The translations under genes and the position numbers were made by a program. Of a stretch of DNA of 64,000 nucleotides, positions 11,250-22,055 are shown piece after piece. Position 1 is the first letter of the stretch. Each line of letters begins with the position of its first letter. A model generated the notes under the pieces. That model had not been told where the DNA came from. It did no database searches and was given only the letters and a program-made list of their open reading frames with translations. Origin of the DNA: Gongronella butleri (lineage: Eukaryota > Mucoromycota > Mucoromycetes > Mucorales > Cunninghamellaceae); the NCBI GenBank assembly GCA_025201375.1, contig JAIWZP010000002.1:930001-994000 (forward strand), read 5' to 3'.

Positions 11250-12005
11250 TACGTCTTGCTTTTCAAATGAATCTGCTCTTGCGGCGGTACGATCGCTTGA
11301 TGACGAGTAAATTATTAATTTCGATATCGCGATATTTCCCAGGGGTGCAGTCATGGATTTGAAAACGACGAAATTTAGGCCGTCAGTTAGCCGCGCCATT
11401 CAACCACATAATAGAACACACATGATCACCGACGGGAATCAACTAAAAACCAAGGGTTCATCGGCTGGGTGTTGCGTAAAACGAGAAAAACTGTAAAATT
11501 TCTCCCTAACGTCATCTCAACGAAAATATCTGTATCTCCGAGATAGTCACACCAACAAAAAGCGCATGGCTCGCTGCGCATGTGGACGTTGGTGATCAAA
11601 GAAAAAAAGTGATTTTTTGGCATTCTGACACGGGTTTTAAAACTATAAGGGATTTTCGACGCGCGAAAAAGCGCGTCAAACCTCGAGTGACATGCGTCGG
11701 TTCCTTATTAAATTCACACATATAGCACGTCTCTTGCTAGTAGACGCGTCAGCACGGATCTAAATGCGCGTTTTCCCGTGCAATTCGCGGTAGAAGTAAA
11801 AACGAAAATCGGCCAGTGCTCGCCGTCAACCTGATGAATCGCACTCGCTTTGGACAATCTCGTGGTTTCTCCGTCTCATCCATCGTGTGTGTGAGTTTGG
11901 AGCAATTCTGGAGACCTGATTTTTCCATTTTGGTTTTGGAGCCTCGCCACGACAAAATCTTGATTTGTGTGTGGCGCGCCCCCTATTGACTCTTGGCAGG
12001 TGAAG
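11250..12005 (+). repeat. Dispersed repeat family A, copy 2
   Basis: Anchors: TCCCAGGGGTGCAGTCA (cag 11348), CCATTCAACCACAT (11396, again 48 bp later), ATCTCAACGAAAAT, GACGCGTCAGCACGGATC (11755) and CTGGAGACCTGATTTTTCC (11908, 560 bp after the first). Right edge near GGCGCGCC. Substitutions relative to copy 1 are many, but net indels are about zero. Confidence 0.85.
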
Positions 12006-12750
12006 TCGCACACTAGCCTATTTTCTTGCGCGCCGTTTCACTCTTGTGCACTTTTCAAAGTTTTCACCATGTGTGTTGATCTGTTCATGTTGAATTGCTT
12101 AAAAAAAGGAATGTCTATAGAACATCTTAGTAAATTGTCCAGGCAGTCCCAAAATTGAACCAGATGTGCGGAAGGGACATAAATCCAACAATGCCATGCT
12201 ATATCGGCAATTGGGCTTGCAGATTCTTGAGTCGCGCTTTACTTGTATCTTAAAAAAATCGAATGTTCGAACATTCTCCAATGGCAGATATATAGCGCTC
12301 AAATTTGATGCAATACATTTCAGGCCTCTGAAAAATAACTGGTTCAAATATGACCGAGGTACGATCACTGTAAAGCGTGCAATCTCGAATTGAGCATTTT
12401 GCATTTTTACGTACATTGCTCAAGATTGCTGCAAATGGTGGATTTTTTTTAACTCTGCACATTTGTTGTAGGCATCTGCATGGCGCGTGCTATGCATTAA
12501 AATGGAGAGCGAACGAGGCCGATTTCGAGAGTGTGATAACTAAGGCACTTTTTGTTTTTTGATCGCATGTTAGTCAATTCCCAACGGGCAATGCCATCCG
12601 CTCGATGAACTGACGAGTATAATATTTGAATGCTCTGGCCTGTTGTGCCACTAGAGCTGCTGGATGGCTTCAATGGCCATTTTTTTTCAAAATCTCGCCT
12701 TTTTCTCATTTAAAACGGCTTTGAATTTTTTATTATCATACAGGTTCCAT
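12006..12750. other. Spacer downstream of the SH3-NlpC/P60 gene
   Basis: AT-rich sequence with short open frames on both strands and no family features. It holds the 3' end region of the NlpC/P60 gene on the minus strand. I see no RNA gene or known element. Confidence 0.4.
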
Positions 12751-13330
12751 CTAAGTGAAGCGAACGACGTTAGGGGCGGCAAAGTGCGTGCGCAGGGGGT
12801 GGGTGCCAACAGGGACACCGTGTCTAGATGAGAAAACAAGAGTTAATCATTGCGATCGAAAAAACCCTCTTTTTTTTTTTTTTTTTGTTTTCACGTACGT
12901 TTGAGCCTCCACCATCATGTTGTTGCCGGCATAGATAGCGACGTGCTCGTCACAACCAGGACCGCTCGAACCGTACTAAAAAAAAGACAGTGAGGATGCA
13001 TTTCGCACATTTTGGCAGAAAAAAAAGTCAGAAATGTGTATTTCTTACCACAATGAGATCACCAGGCTGCTTTTGAGCGAAGGGAATCTTCTTGCCACGG
13101 GGATCATTGTATTGCGTGCACGAGTTGTGACCAAGCGTGATGCCAGTAGCCTTGTGAACGGCGTACTTTGCGAGACCCGAGCAATCAAAGCCTAATAAAA
13201 CAAGACATTAAATGACAGAATTATACGAATGATGTCAATGAGCATACCCTTGACATGGCGATCGTCGTGGCCCGAAGGAGAGATGGTGCCAAAAGTAGGG
13301 CCATTGATGTCGCCACCAGCCCACGAGTAC

Positions 13331-13361
<31 letters not shown>

Positions 13362-13821
13362 AAACAAAAGACGTGTCAGATGAATTCATTTTTGATCTTT
13401 TTTTTTTTCCCAACGGGGGAATTGAGCTTACAGGCCAGCCCTTCATTGATTGAGCAGCTGCGACAATGGCGGCGCCGGTCTTTGTGCCCTGGCCGCCGCT
13501 GCTGCCACCACCACCGCCGCCGCCGCCAGTGCTGCCACCACTGCAGGGGCCAGCGACCGCCTTGGACGAACCCGTCTTGATGTAATAATCAGAGACAAAG
13601 CAGCCGTCTTGCGTCTTGTCCCAAATGGGCGAGCCATGGATCACCGTGCCCGACGACGTGCAAGAAACTGACACGCTATCCCCGGCGTGGTACGTCTTGA
13701 TGATCTTGTCGCTGGTCGACGGACCGGAACGGCAATTCAACACAGTCGTTTTCGTCAAGGGGTAGCCGCTGACGACCGCAGCAACACCAAGAACAGACAA
13801 CAAGGTAGTCTTGAGAACCAT
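12751..13821 (-). CDS. Secreted SH3b + NlpC/P60 cysteine peptidase
   Basis: Exons 13821-13432, 13329-13248, 13191-13049, 12975-12899 and 12823-12751 (TAG) encode 254 residues. Residues 1-19 are a signal peptide (MVLKTTLLSVLGVAAVVSG). Residues 20-90 are a bacterial-type SH3 domain (VLNCRSGPSTSDKIIKTY, GDSVSVSC, WDKTQDGCFVSDYYIK). A Gly/Ser-rich linker follows. The NlpC/P60 domain has GWP|YSWAGGD, the catalytic Cys in FDCSGL (about residue 161), and the His in DEHVAIYAG (about 216). Characterised relatives cut bacterial cell-wall stem peptides at gamma-D-Glu linkages, so a secreted antibacterial or bacterial-wall-processing role is likely, though inferred. A TATAAAAA box lies 85-92 bp upstream. 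Family history suggests an ancient bacterial origin, but four fungal-style introns show long residence. Confidence 0.9.
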
Positions 13822-13905
13822 GATTATTGAAAAAAATAAAGAAAGATGGGCAATGAGAGACAAAAAACAAAAAAAAAGAGTGCAATGGTGCCCGAGGGTG
13901 GCCCT

Positions 13906-13913
13906 TTTTTATA
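13906..13913 (-). promoter_or_regulatory. TATA box of the SH3-NlpC/P60 gene
   Basis: TATAAAAA on the minus strand, about 90 bp before the ATG at 13821. Similar spacing is seen for the SDR, SET and galactokinase genes. Confidence 0.55.
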
Positions 13914-15465
13914 TTCCATGATGCTGCAAGTAACCATCTTGCTTGATTTGAGTTCTTTTCGTGGAACGACACGCAGAAAAACAAGTGTCGTACAAGGTTC
14001 AATTCATCCTGGTTTTCTCTATTTTCAGGTCTTTTTTTTTTTTTTCTTTACCAGTGAGCTGGCTCAACTGCCTGATTTGACCTCCATGGCCCAGGCACGT
14101 CGAGACGGATCACTTACCTTTTGACACCTTTTTCTCTGCCCTCCCTCTCTCTCTTTTTATCTTGTTTTCTTCGATTTTATTCTTTGGCGGCTCGTCTTTT
14201 AGACCATGCCGTCCCTGGACACACTGGTGCTTCATTTAGCTAGGTCGCAGTGGAGCCACAAAAGCAAAAAACACAGAGTGGCGACATTAAATTGAGTGTG
14301 GCAGGCCAATTGGTGCGTCGCGCTGGCTGAAAAATGGCAAGCCTATCCAAAAAAGGACGTAATGTCGCGTTGGTTCAGCCACACATTTTGCTCAGGGGCA
14401 TTGTTTCGCACCGCACCAAGGTGACGCATTTCTTCTTTTTCCAAAAATTGGTCATTTCTGCATACCGTCAAGCCTCATTACCCATTTTCTCAAATGAGCA
14501 TTGGCGTTTGCGACTAGAAAACTTGCTTAAAAGGAAATAGTAAAGGGTCGAGGCCGCACAAATATCATCTTTTGAGGCGCGTCCTCGTCACATCCATCCA
14601 CACAGGGAGAGAAAAAAAAATTAAGGTTGCGCGGGGATGGATGATTTCCCTGGTAAGCTATTTGCGCACCTGATTCTGCTCAATTCGTGGCGTCTGCTCG
14701 TCAGATGGATTTTTCTTCGCAACGTGGACACGCACACTCTGATCAATTCTTTGCATCCTCGTCTTTTGAAGATGCCGAAAGTATGAATTGGCGACATGCC
14801 GTGTCACACACAACACGCCACACGATTTTTGCGCGATTTGTCAATGATTTTTTTTGCGGGTGTGGTACAAATTAAAAAGGGCCGAGACCACCATGGTACG
14901 AACAGTGTGACAAATCTTGCAAAAGTGCAGACCCACTGGCCACACCTTGAGGCCCTGGATCTCAATGCGCGACAGAAAAACGCGACAGCCGAAGAATTGA
15001 AGGTGTGACCATATGCAGAAGAAGATTTCAGAGAATGTTCCTGACGTTTGCCATTGCTCTGCATTGGCATCCGAGCGGCGGCACAGAAATCAAGGCCATT
15101 GGCCGCAGTACCCATCGTGGAGATCTTCAAAAACGCACAAAAAAAAAAAGGCTCTCGTGTACATTTAATAGAAGGAATCAAGGGGTGCAAGGCTTTATTT
15201 TCACGTGGTGTGGCAGTAACTTTGACAATGGATGAAGAAATAGGAAGCAATCTTCATTCAATGATTGCGTGCGGTGCTTTTTAATGGTTTCTTGCTTCCA
15301 ATTTTTGTAGGCGAACCTCGGGCGTCCGGCGATCCACGGGGGAGGGGGGAGGCCGCAGCATCATTTCATTTTCCGATACCAATTGGCCAAGCGTGGACAG
15401 GGGGAACAAATGAACCGCCGAATTTGACCAGTGCATTGGAATAATTTCTTTATTTTTGTTTTGTT
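13914..15465. other. Intergenic spacer, no gene seen
   Basis: About 1.5 kb with pyrimidine runs (T15 at about 14031-14045) and short unsupported open frames on both strands. No splice-compatible exon chain, tRNA or repeat was recognised. Confidence 0.4.
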
Positions 15466-15984
15466 TTACAGGTTTCTAATCATGATCTCGTCGGTGTCCT
15501 CCTTGTTGCCCACTTTAAAGATGTGTGTTCCGACCTTTTTGAATCCATGGCTCTTATAAAAGCCAATGGCGGAGTGGTTCTCCTCCCAGACGCCCAGCCA
15601 CATGGTCTTTTTGCCAAGTTCCTGGGCCTTTGCAATACACTGCTGCATCAGCCGTTTTCCAACGCCCTTGCCGGCGCAGCGCTTGTCGACATAGATGCGC
15701 TGCAGCTCAATGGCGTCGGGATCGCCCACGAAGTCGTACACCTTTTTGTTTTCGTGCATTTGGCAAAAAGCGACGGGGACATTGTTGTCAAAGGCCAAAA
15801 ACGTGTACATGGTGGGATTGCCGAGCTCCTTGTGCTGCAGCTCGACGGTGTAGGCAGTGTCCAAGTAGGATTGCAGCTCCTCAGGCGGATTGTGTTGGGC
15901 AAAAGTGTCTGAAAAGAGGCGACGGCCAAGATCCGACAAGACCTGCGCATAGCTTGTATCTGGCTGAATGATCTTGACGTCCAT
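15466..15984 (-). CDS. GNAT-family N-acetyltransferase
   Basis: A single exon of 172 codons beginning MDVKIIQPDTSYAQ. I chose this ATG over one 14 codons upstream, because the upstream extension is encoded by the A/T-run leader. The acetyl-CoA pyrophosphate loop is RCAGKGVGKRLMQQ (motif A). Motif B is LGVWEENHSAIGFYKSHGF, which is characteristic of polyamine/small-molecule acetyltransferases of the PaiA type. The C terminus ends TDEIMIRNL. The substrate cannot be read from sequence; an amino group of a polyamine, amino acid or drug is plausible. It is one of only two intronless genes in the window, which together with the bacterial-like motif B hints at horizontal origin (inference). UBP6 starts divergently 850 bp away. 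Confidence 0.9.
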   Translation of the reverse strand: MDVKIIQPDTSYAQVLSDLGRRLFSDTFAQHNPPEELQSYLDTAYTVELQHKELGNPTMYTFLAFDNNVPVAFCQMHENKKVYDFVGDPDAIELQRIYVDKRCAGKGVGKRLMQQCIAKAQELGKKTMWLGVWEENHSAIGFYKSHGFKKVGTHIFKVGNKEDTDEIMIRNL

Positions 15985-16833
15985 GGTGGTATAAAGTGTG
16001 ATAAAATTAAAAAAAAAAAAGAGCAATGCCTGGCTGGCGCCACTCTTTTATTTGGATTTCGGCGATCCGGCCTTTGCGTAATATCGGGCAAAGCATCAAT
16101 GACCATCCCGCAGCCCCATGTGCTCATTGGTCGCTCAATCTCCGCCTTTGACAGCTGGCATGACCCAATCACACATTTGATAATGTGTACTATGATGTTT
16201 TTTTGCGTTGTGGCGCGTCAAAAAAAAAAAATAAAAAGACGGGGAAATGTGCTAATGCATGTTTTAAGATTTCTAAGTTAGAATGGGCTCCTAACACAGT
16301 GCTTTCATGGATTAGGAAGCCATGCATCTTGCTCAAAAGCGACAGAAATGAGCCGTTTGGCCTTCGAGTTAGGGACGAGATCGCATGTGCCACGAGATGC
16401 AAGCGCGCCATGGCATCATTCCTCTTTTGTGGATGGTCTACAGTAGTCACAGCTGTCCATTCGCGCCATATTTGAGAGTGGCGTGCCGTAAAGGACACAT
16501 CCTTGGAAGGCCAATGGCTCAAAAATCGCGATTTTGGGAGTTTGACATGGCTACCATATAAAAAAGCGAGGAACGCACCTCTTTTACTACGCCGCCCGAG
16601 GGTTCTGAGCACAATTGGTTCCTCTGATGGCCAGTGCCACGTCAATTTAGGGCATGGGTTCGCGTCGGCAAGTGCCTCGCGTGGGGATGGGCTGACGTGT
16701 GCCAAAGGATGCCCAATTTCAAACCCAACAGGCGGGTGAGACCAGAAAAAGGGTCGCGAATTTGCGTACGTATCCTTTTTGTGTCTTTTCTTTCTCTTTG
16801 CCCATTTTTTTTCTTTAATTTCGTCTGACAGCT
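15985..16833. other. Divergent promoter region GNAT / UBP6
   Basis: About 850 bp between divergent starts. A T/C run (16770-16818) directly precedes the UBP6 ATG, as at other starts here. No further gene is supported. Confidence 0.45.
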
Positions 16834-18998
16834 ATGCCTATTATTAACGTGAACGTCAAGTGGAGCGGCAAAAAGTTCGATATGATTGAGCTTGGTAAGG
16901 CGCGCGCTTGCGTGGCACTCACGAAACAAAGGGCTGACAAATAAATTGCTTTGTTTGCTCTTTTTAGACACGGACGAGTCGGCCGAGGTGTTTAAGACGC
17001 AAATCTTCTCGCAGACGGGCGTGCCGCCCGAGCGCCAAAAGATCATGGTCAAGGGCGGGATGCTCAAGGACGAGACGGATCTGAACACGCTTAATCTGAA
17101 GGACGTAAGTATCAAAAGCGTGCGTTTCTTTTTCTTCGCCCCTTGATCTAACCCCCCCTTTATTGCGTTTTTTTTTACAGGGCCACACCTTTATGATGAT
17201 GGGCACTGCCGGCGAAATTTCCAAGCCGCCCCCTAAGCCCGTGCAATTCATTGAAGACATGTCGGACGCCCAGGTGGCCAAGGCTGTAAGATGCGAAAAC
17301 AACGAACAAATGGTCAAAAGACGCGCTGACGCCATCTTTTTTTCGTGTTCTAGATGGACATCCCCACGGGTCTGGACAATTTGGGCAACACGTGTTACAT
17401 GGTAGGCCAAATGACGCGCTCAATGGCTCGTGGTTGGCATGGAAACTCATTTTTTTGTTGTTAAAATCGTAGAATTCGACGTTGCAATGCATGCGCGCCA
17501 TGCCAGAGCTGCGCTCCGCGCTCGACAAGTAAGTCGTGACGCGTGCAAATGACGTATGTGGGAAAAAAAGGATCCTTATTTTTTTTTTCCCTCGCGCAAA
17601 ATAGGATTCAAAGCACCGGAGGTGACCAACGCGGCAAATTGACGGTGGGTTTGCGTGATTTGATGAAACGGCTCGAGGAGAACCCAGAGCAGTGCACGCC
17701 CATGGCGTTCTGGATGGCCCTGCAGCAGGTGTGCCCTCAATTTGCGCAGCGCGGCCCTGGAAACATGCCCATGCAGCATGATGCTGAAGAATGTTGGAGC
17801 GAGATCATCACCATCCTCAAGAACAAGCTGCCCATCGACGAATCCACCTCGCACAATTTCGTCGACGAGTACATGACTGGACGCATGCGGATAGAGTAAG
17901 AAAACGAAATGGAAGAGGGAAAAAAAAAGAGAAAATCAAGAGTAAAACCCTTTTGGTTGGCCATTGACACTCATTGCCCTTTTTTTTTTTCCTTGCAGAA
18001 CAAAGTGTCTGGAGGCCCCCGAAGAAGAAAAGCAAGTTGTTCATGAGCCCTTTTCCAAGATGAGCTGCCACATTTCCATCTGTAAGCGTGTTTTTGAGCG
18101 AATGGACGCGAATGGACGCGTGCTGACGCGTCTTTTTTGCTTTTTAGCCACCAATTATATGGCCAACGGCATGCTGGATGTAAGTGGTTGGCGTTTGACG
18201 GGCTTTGGAGCGCGTGTCAAATAGACTGGATCCTCATTTTTTCCCATTTTCTCTTCTAGTCGCTCAAGGAGCAGCTGGAAAAGAACTCGCCGACGCTCGA
18301 CCGGACTGCGCAATACGAGCGCGTGTCGCAGGTGGAGCGTCTGCCCAAGTATTTGACGGTGCACTTTATCCGTTTCTTCTGGAAGCCCCAAGAGCGCATC
18401 CGTGCCAAGATTCTGCGCAAAGTTGTGTTCCCGCTCGAGTTTGATGCGACGTCGCTGTGTACACTAGAGCTGCAGAGCAAGTTCTCCAAGGCCAAGGGCA
18501 AGATCAAGGAGGTCGAGGATCTCAAGTTGCAAAAGAAGCGCGACGAGAAGCGCCGCAAAGTCGACGACGACACCGTCATGAAGGACGGGTCTTCCGCCGC
18601 GTCGTCTTCGTCGTCTGCGGCCACGAACGGCCCCAAGGATGGCTCGGGGGTCAACTGGGCAGATTATATCGATCCTGAGCTTGCCAAGGACCCTGGATGC
18701 AATCCTTCGGGCCTTTATGAGCTGTGCGCCGTCCTCACCCATATTGGCCGTTCCGCCGACTCGGGCCATTACATCGGCTGGGTCAAGAAGGATCATGGTG
18801 AGTCCAAAAAAGGGGCGAAAATAGAAAATGGTACGTGACTGACACGTACTTTGTTGGTTTTTTTTCATAGATGAATGGCACAAGTTTGATGACGACAAGG
18901 TTTCGGTGGTGCGCGACGCCGACATTGAGAAGCTCGCTGGCGGCGGCGATGGCCACACTGCGTACATTGTCCTCTACCGAGCGAAGCAGCTGGATTAG
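16834..18998 (+). CDS. UBP6: Proteasome-associated deubiquitinase UBP6/USP14
   Basis: Ten exons (16834-16894, 16968-17104, 17181-17285, 17354-17401, 17473-17528, 17605-17895, 17999-18081, 18148-18179, 18260-18797, 18871-18998) give 492 residues, matching USP14 (about 494). Residues 1-75 are the ubiquitin-like domain that docks on the proteasome (KWSGKKFDMIEL, VPPERQKIMVKGG). The USP catalytic domain begins at about 105. The Cys box is GLDNLGNTCYM (Cys near 115), the QQ/blocking region follows in HDAEECWSEI, and the His box is ADSGHYIGWVKKD (His near 441) followed by WHKFDDDKVSVV. A low-complexity basic/Ser insert (about 345-400) is less conserved. It trims ubiquitin chains from substrates at the 26S proteasome. 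Nine short introns, one exon of 32 bases. AATAAA lies at about 19025. It converges on RMD5. Confidence 0.97.
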
Positions 18999-19473
18999 TT
19001 GCAAAAAAGTTGTCTTTTTTTCCCAATAAATTGATTTTGTTATTCCTTTTTTTTGGGGGGTGGGGCCAATGCTTACTTTTGACGTGCTTTGGTAAAGCGG
19101 CGCGGCGCGCAAGAAAAAAAAAAAGGAGGCGGGAAGCGTGCCCTAGGACCGCCGTGCGCTCGGACATGCCGCAAACAGCGAAAGCCATCAAAAAAATGCG
19201 AATCTCAATTGCACTATTGATGAGACAAGCGTCCATGTAAACCCATGGAAGCACGGAAAAGCAATGGATGTAGGGGAGACACGATCACATCACTTGAAAA
19301 AACATGAAAATGGCGTTTTCAAAGAAAAAGTATTGCGTTTTGGGCCGACAAACGCGTGTCAGCGCGTCTTGCACCGCGCAATTGATAAAAAACGGCTCGT
19401 TTTCGCGTGATGAACATAAAGGATGGTATGAAGACAGGGGATTTATTGGGAGTTATAGCACAAACAGCGGCGT
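18999..19473. other. Convergent 3' spacer UBP6 / RMD5
   Basis: It holds the UBP6 polyadenylation signal (about 19025) and the 3' untranslated region of RMD5. No other feature is seen. Confidence 0.5.
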
Positions 19474-21174
19474 CTAGAAATGTACTTGCATGGCCTGGTC
19501 CACGGTAGACTCTGAGGGGCAATACGGGCACTTGAAGCGCATGGCGTTTCTGCAATAAAAGAGAGTGATGAGCAAATGCGCGTCCTATGGGCCAAAAAAA
19601 GGAGATTTTACCTTCCGTAGCGGCTGTTTCGACTAAGCCTTTGGAGGCTCTCTTTGCAAATGACGTGGCCGCAGGGCATCATCATGGGCGGATTTGCCTC
19701 TGTTGCCTGTTCCTTGCTGACGGGACAAGCAAAGACAGAATGATAGCGCAAGTCATCATCCAGCGGGATCTCAACAGGCAGCTCGTCCTGCTGGCTCCAC
19801 TCGGCGCGATTGTGTGACATGATGGTGTGCACCTTCATGATGATCGGCAGCGCCGTCGTGCCCACATACACACACGCGTACAGCGGGCTGTCCGCGCTCA
19901 TGTTGAGCAAACAGCAGAAATCGCGCTGAAATTCCATTCGAATATCCGACCAGAGCGAGTCTGAGCAAAAATACCGGTATGGCGACTGTGTGATGTCGTC
20001 GTAAATGATGCATGTCATGAGCCGCTCAATTTCTATATTTTTATGAAAAAAAAAGTGTCAATCAACGTTGACGAGTGCCAATTCGCATCTTTTTTTTTTT
20101 TTTCTGTCTTGCCTGCCAAATGTTTGCTGCCGAATCGTGGAAAATGCTGGCGGCTGTATACGACGGCGTCCATCTTTCTCTTTTCCAAAAGTAATTGGAT
20201 GAAGCGCAGGCGATGCAGATTGAATTCCAAGCTGCTGGACAGTGCAAGCAGCTCATCGCGGTGCTCATGTGTCCACCTAGGATTGAAAATTAAAAAAAAG
20301 CAATCAACACGTTGTCATTGAGATAAACGGGGCTCTTTTTTTTTTTTTTTTTTTTTTTTTACTCGATGGCTTCGCGGAGGTCATGGTCGTCGGCAAGCTG
20401 CTTCATGATGCGGTACATTTGGCGGAATTGGGCCTTTAGATTCTCGACGGCGTCGATGAGCGCGGGGTCATTGATGCTTGTGTTGGTTGTGTCGGGCAGG
20501 ACGCCAGCTGACGCCGTCATTTCCTTGAGAAACAGGTCGCACATGTCGAATTGGCCCTGCCGGATAAAGTGCATGGCCAGCGCGCGCTGCATCAGCTGTT
20601 CCTTGCCCGCAAATGAGCCCGGTTGATAAATCACCGAGATATCCTGCTTGAATTTCTAAAATAAAAAGAATGGGTTGAGTGTCCCTGGGTTCATTTTTTT
20701 TCTTGATGCCCATGCGCCTATGCGCCCACGCGCCAACCCAAGGTCACACGCGGCAATTGGCAATCCATGTCACCCGCAAAAGCCGCGTGGGAGCGGGCAA
20801 AATTGCGCCTGCGCCGTTGGGCTTCCCGCCGACCCATTTTTTTACCCTGTCGACGTCCTTTCCAAGCTTCTGAATAGACGACTGGAGATCCTTTTGTGCT
20901 TGTTGAAACTGCAGCTGCTTGGACTCTTGCCGCAGCGACGAAAATGTGCTTTGCAGCTGGGCCGCGTCTAAGCAAACAAAGAAAAAAAAGGGAGGCGTCG
21001 TCAAAACGGCCGCGGTGCTCATCGCCAAACTCTGCTTGTTTTCATACCTGTGGTGAGGTTTTCTTTGGCAGCCGCAATAGCCTGATTGAGCACGTCGAGA
21101 CGGCTGGCAACGTCTTGCTGATACGTCTCGTATTGTGAAGAAAGGTCGCTTGTCTGCTTCACTAGGCCTTCCAT
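19474..21174 (-). CDS. RMD5: GID/CTLH E3 ligase RING subunit (Rmd5/Gid2, RMND5)
   Basis: Exons 21174-21048, 20967-20846, 20655-20363, 20276-20113, 20032-19612 and 19549-19474 (TAG) give 400 residues. The N-terminal part is coiled-coil (LSSQYETYQQDVASRLDVL; KQLQFQQAQKDLQSSIQKLG). The LisH/CTLH region follows (MHFIRQGQFDMCDLFLKE; ENLKAQFRQMYRIMKQL), then the CRA domain. The C-terminal degenerate RING has ACPVSKEQ, MMMPCGHVICKESLQRLSRN and FKCPYCPSE. In yeast and animals this subunit pairs with Gid9/MAEA to ubiquitinate substrates such as gluconeogenic enzymes. Intron 4 (20112-20033) starts GCAAGA and is a GC-AG intron; only this junction restores HLA|E-IERLM. Start chosen at MEGLVKQTSDL. Confidence 0.93.
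20033..20112 (-). other. GC-AG intron in RMD5
   Basis: On the minus strand the intron starts GCAAGA after ...TTGGCAG and ends ATATAG. No GT alternative preserves the frame into the conserved CRA segment. Confidence 0.75.
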
Positions 21175-22055
21175 GGCGACTTTTGAGTAAAAAAATGAAA
21201 AAAGGATCGAAAAAGAAAAGCCGACGAGCACTCTGGGCCACCGCTTCTTTTTCGGGGTTTTGCCCTGGGCTGCCACTCGCAAAAAAAAAAAGGACCTCAT
21301 TTCCATTGATTTTGGCGCCCAATTCGCGAATGCAACGATCATGGAGTGCTGTGGGTGACAATGCTATGCACTGCAATTGTGCAGGAGCTCTGGTGGAGCG
21401 TGACTCATATTTTTTACGCGCGATTTAGGCATACAGCCACACGTAATAGGCCATTGCGATGCAATTGGCAACGCCGCCGACGCGTGCCCGCTCCGCACCG
21501 AAATTCTCAGCAAGCAAGATCGTCTGAATAAGTGAGAAAATACATGGGAAACGCGGCACAATTCTTGTTGGGTGCACGCGTTGCCCTGTTTTTCTTTTTA
21601 CAGTATTTTTGTTCATTTTTTCTTTTTTTTTTTTTTTTTTTTGCTGCTAATCTTACTTTTTTTCACACGACCCTTTGCAGATGACAAGGAGATGCTCCCA
21701 TTTTCCCAGGCTTTGCCTGTGTGGGCTCGGCAGGACCATGGCTCAATGTCAATGCACATGGCATTAGTACACAGTGTCTTTTTTTTTCGTGAATCACGCT
21801 GGCAAGCCTTTGTATTGGCACTCGCTTGGCTATGTTTGTGTGATGCATTTGCAAAGCTGAACCCCACAAAAGATTAAAGTTCGCGCTTCAGGGTCAAAAT
21901 CGCTCTTTTTGGCACAATTGTGCTGAGGCAATCCCCGCAGACACGCCTCTGGTATAAAATGTTTGGTCGTTGACCCACAAATCTCGTTTTACCCCGCCTT
22001 CTCTCTTCATTTTCCCACTCTCACACTCGCAATTACAAACAATAAATCAGCCAAA
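21175..22055. other. Divergent promoter region RMD5 / SDR
   Basis: About 880 bp. It contains T18 at 21625-21642 and the SDR TATA box. No gene is supported. Confidence 0.45.
21953..21958 (+). promoter_or_regulatory. TATA box of the SDR gene
   Basis: TATAAA in GGTATAAAATG, about 100 bp upstream of the ATG at 22056. Confidence 0.6.

Noticed and set aside
10150..12005. Classical RIP as the cause of repeat A divergence
   Set aside because: The differences I compared include many transversions and both directions of change, not mainly C-to-T/G-to-A.
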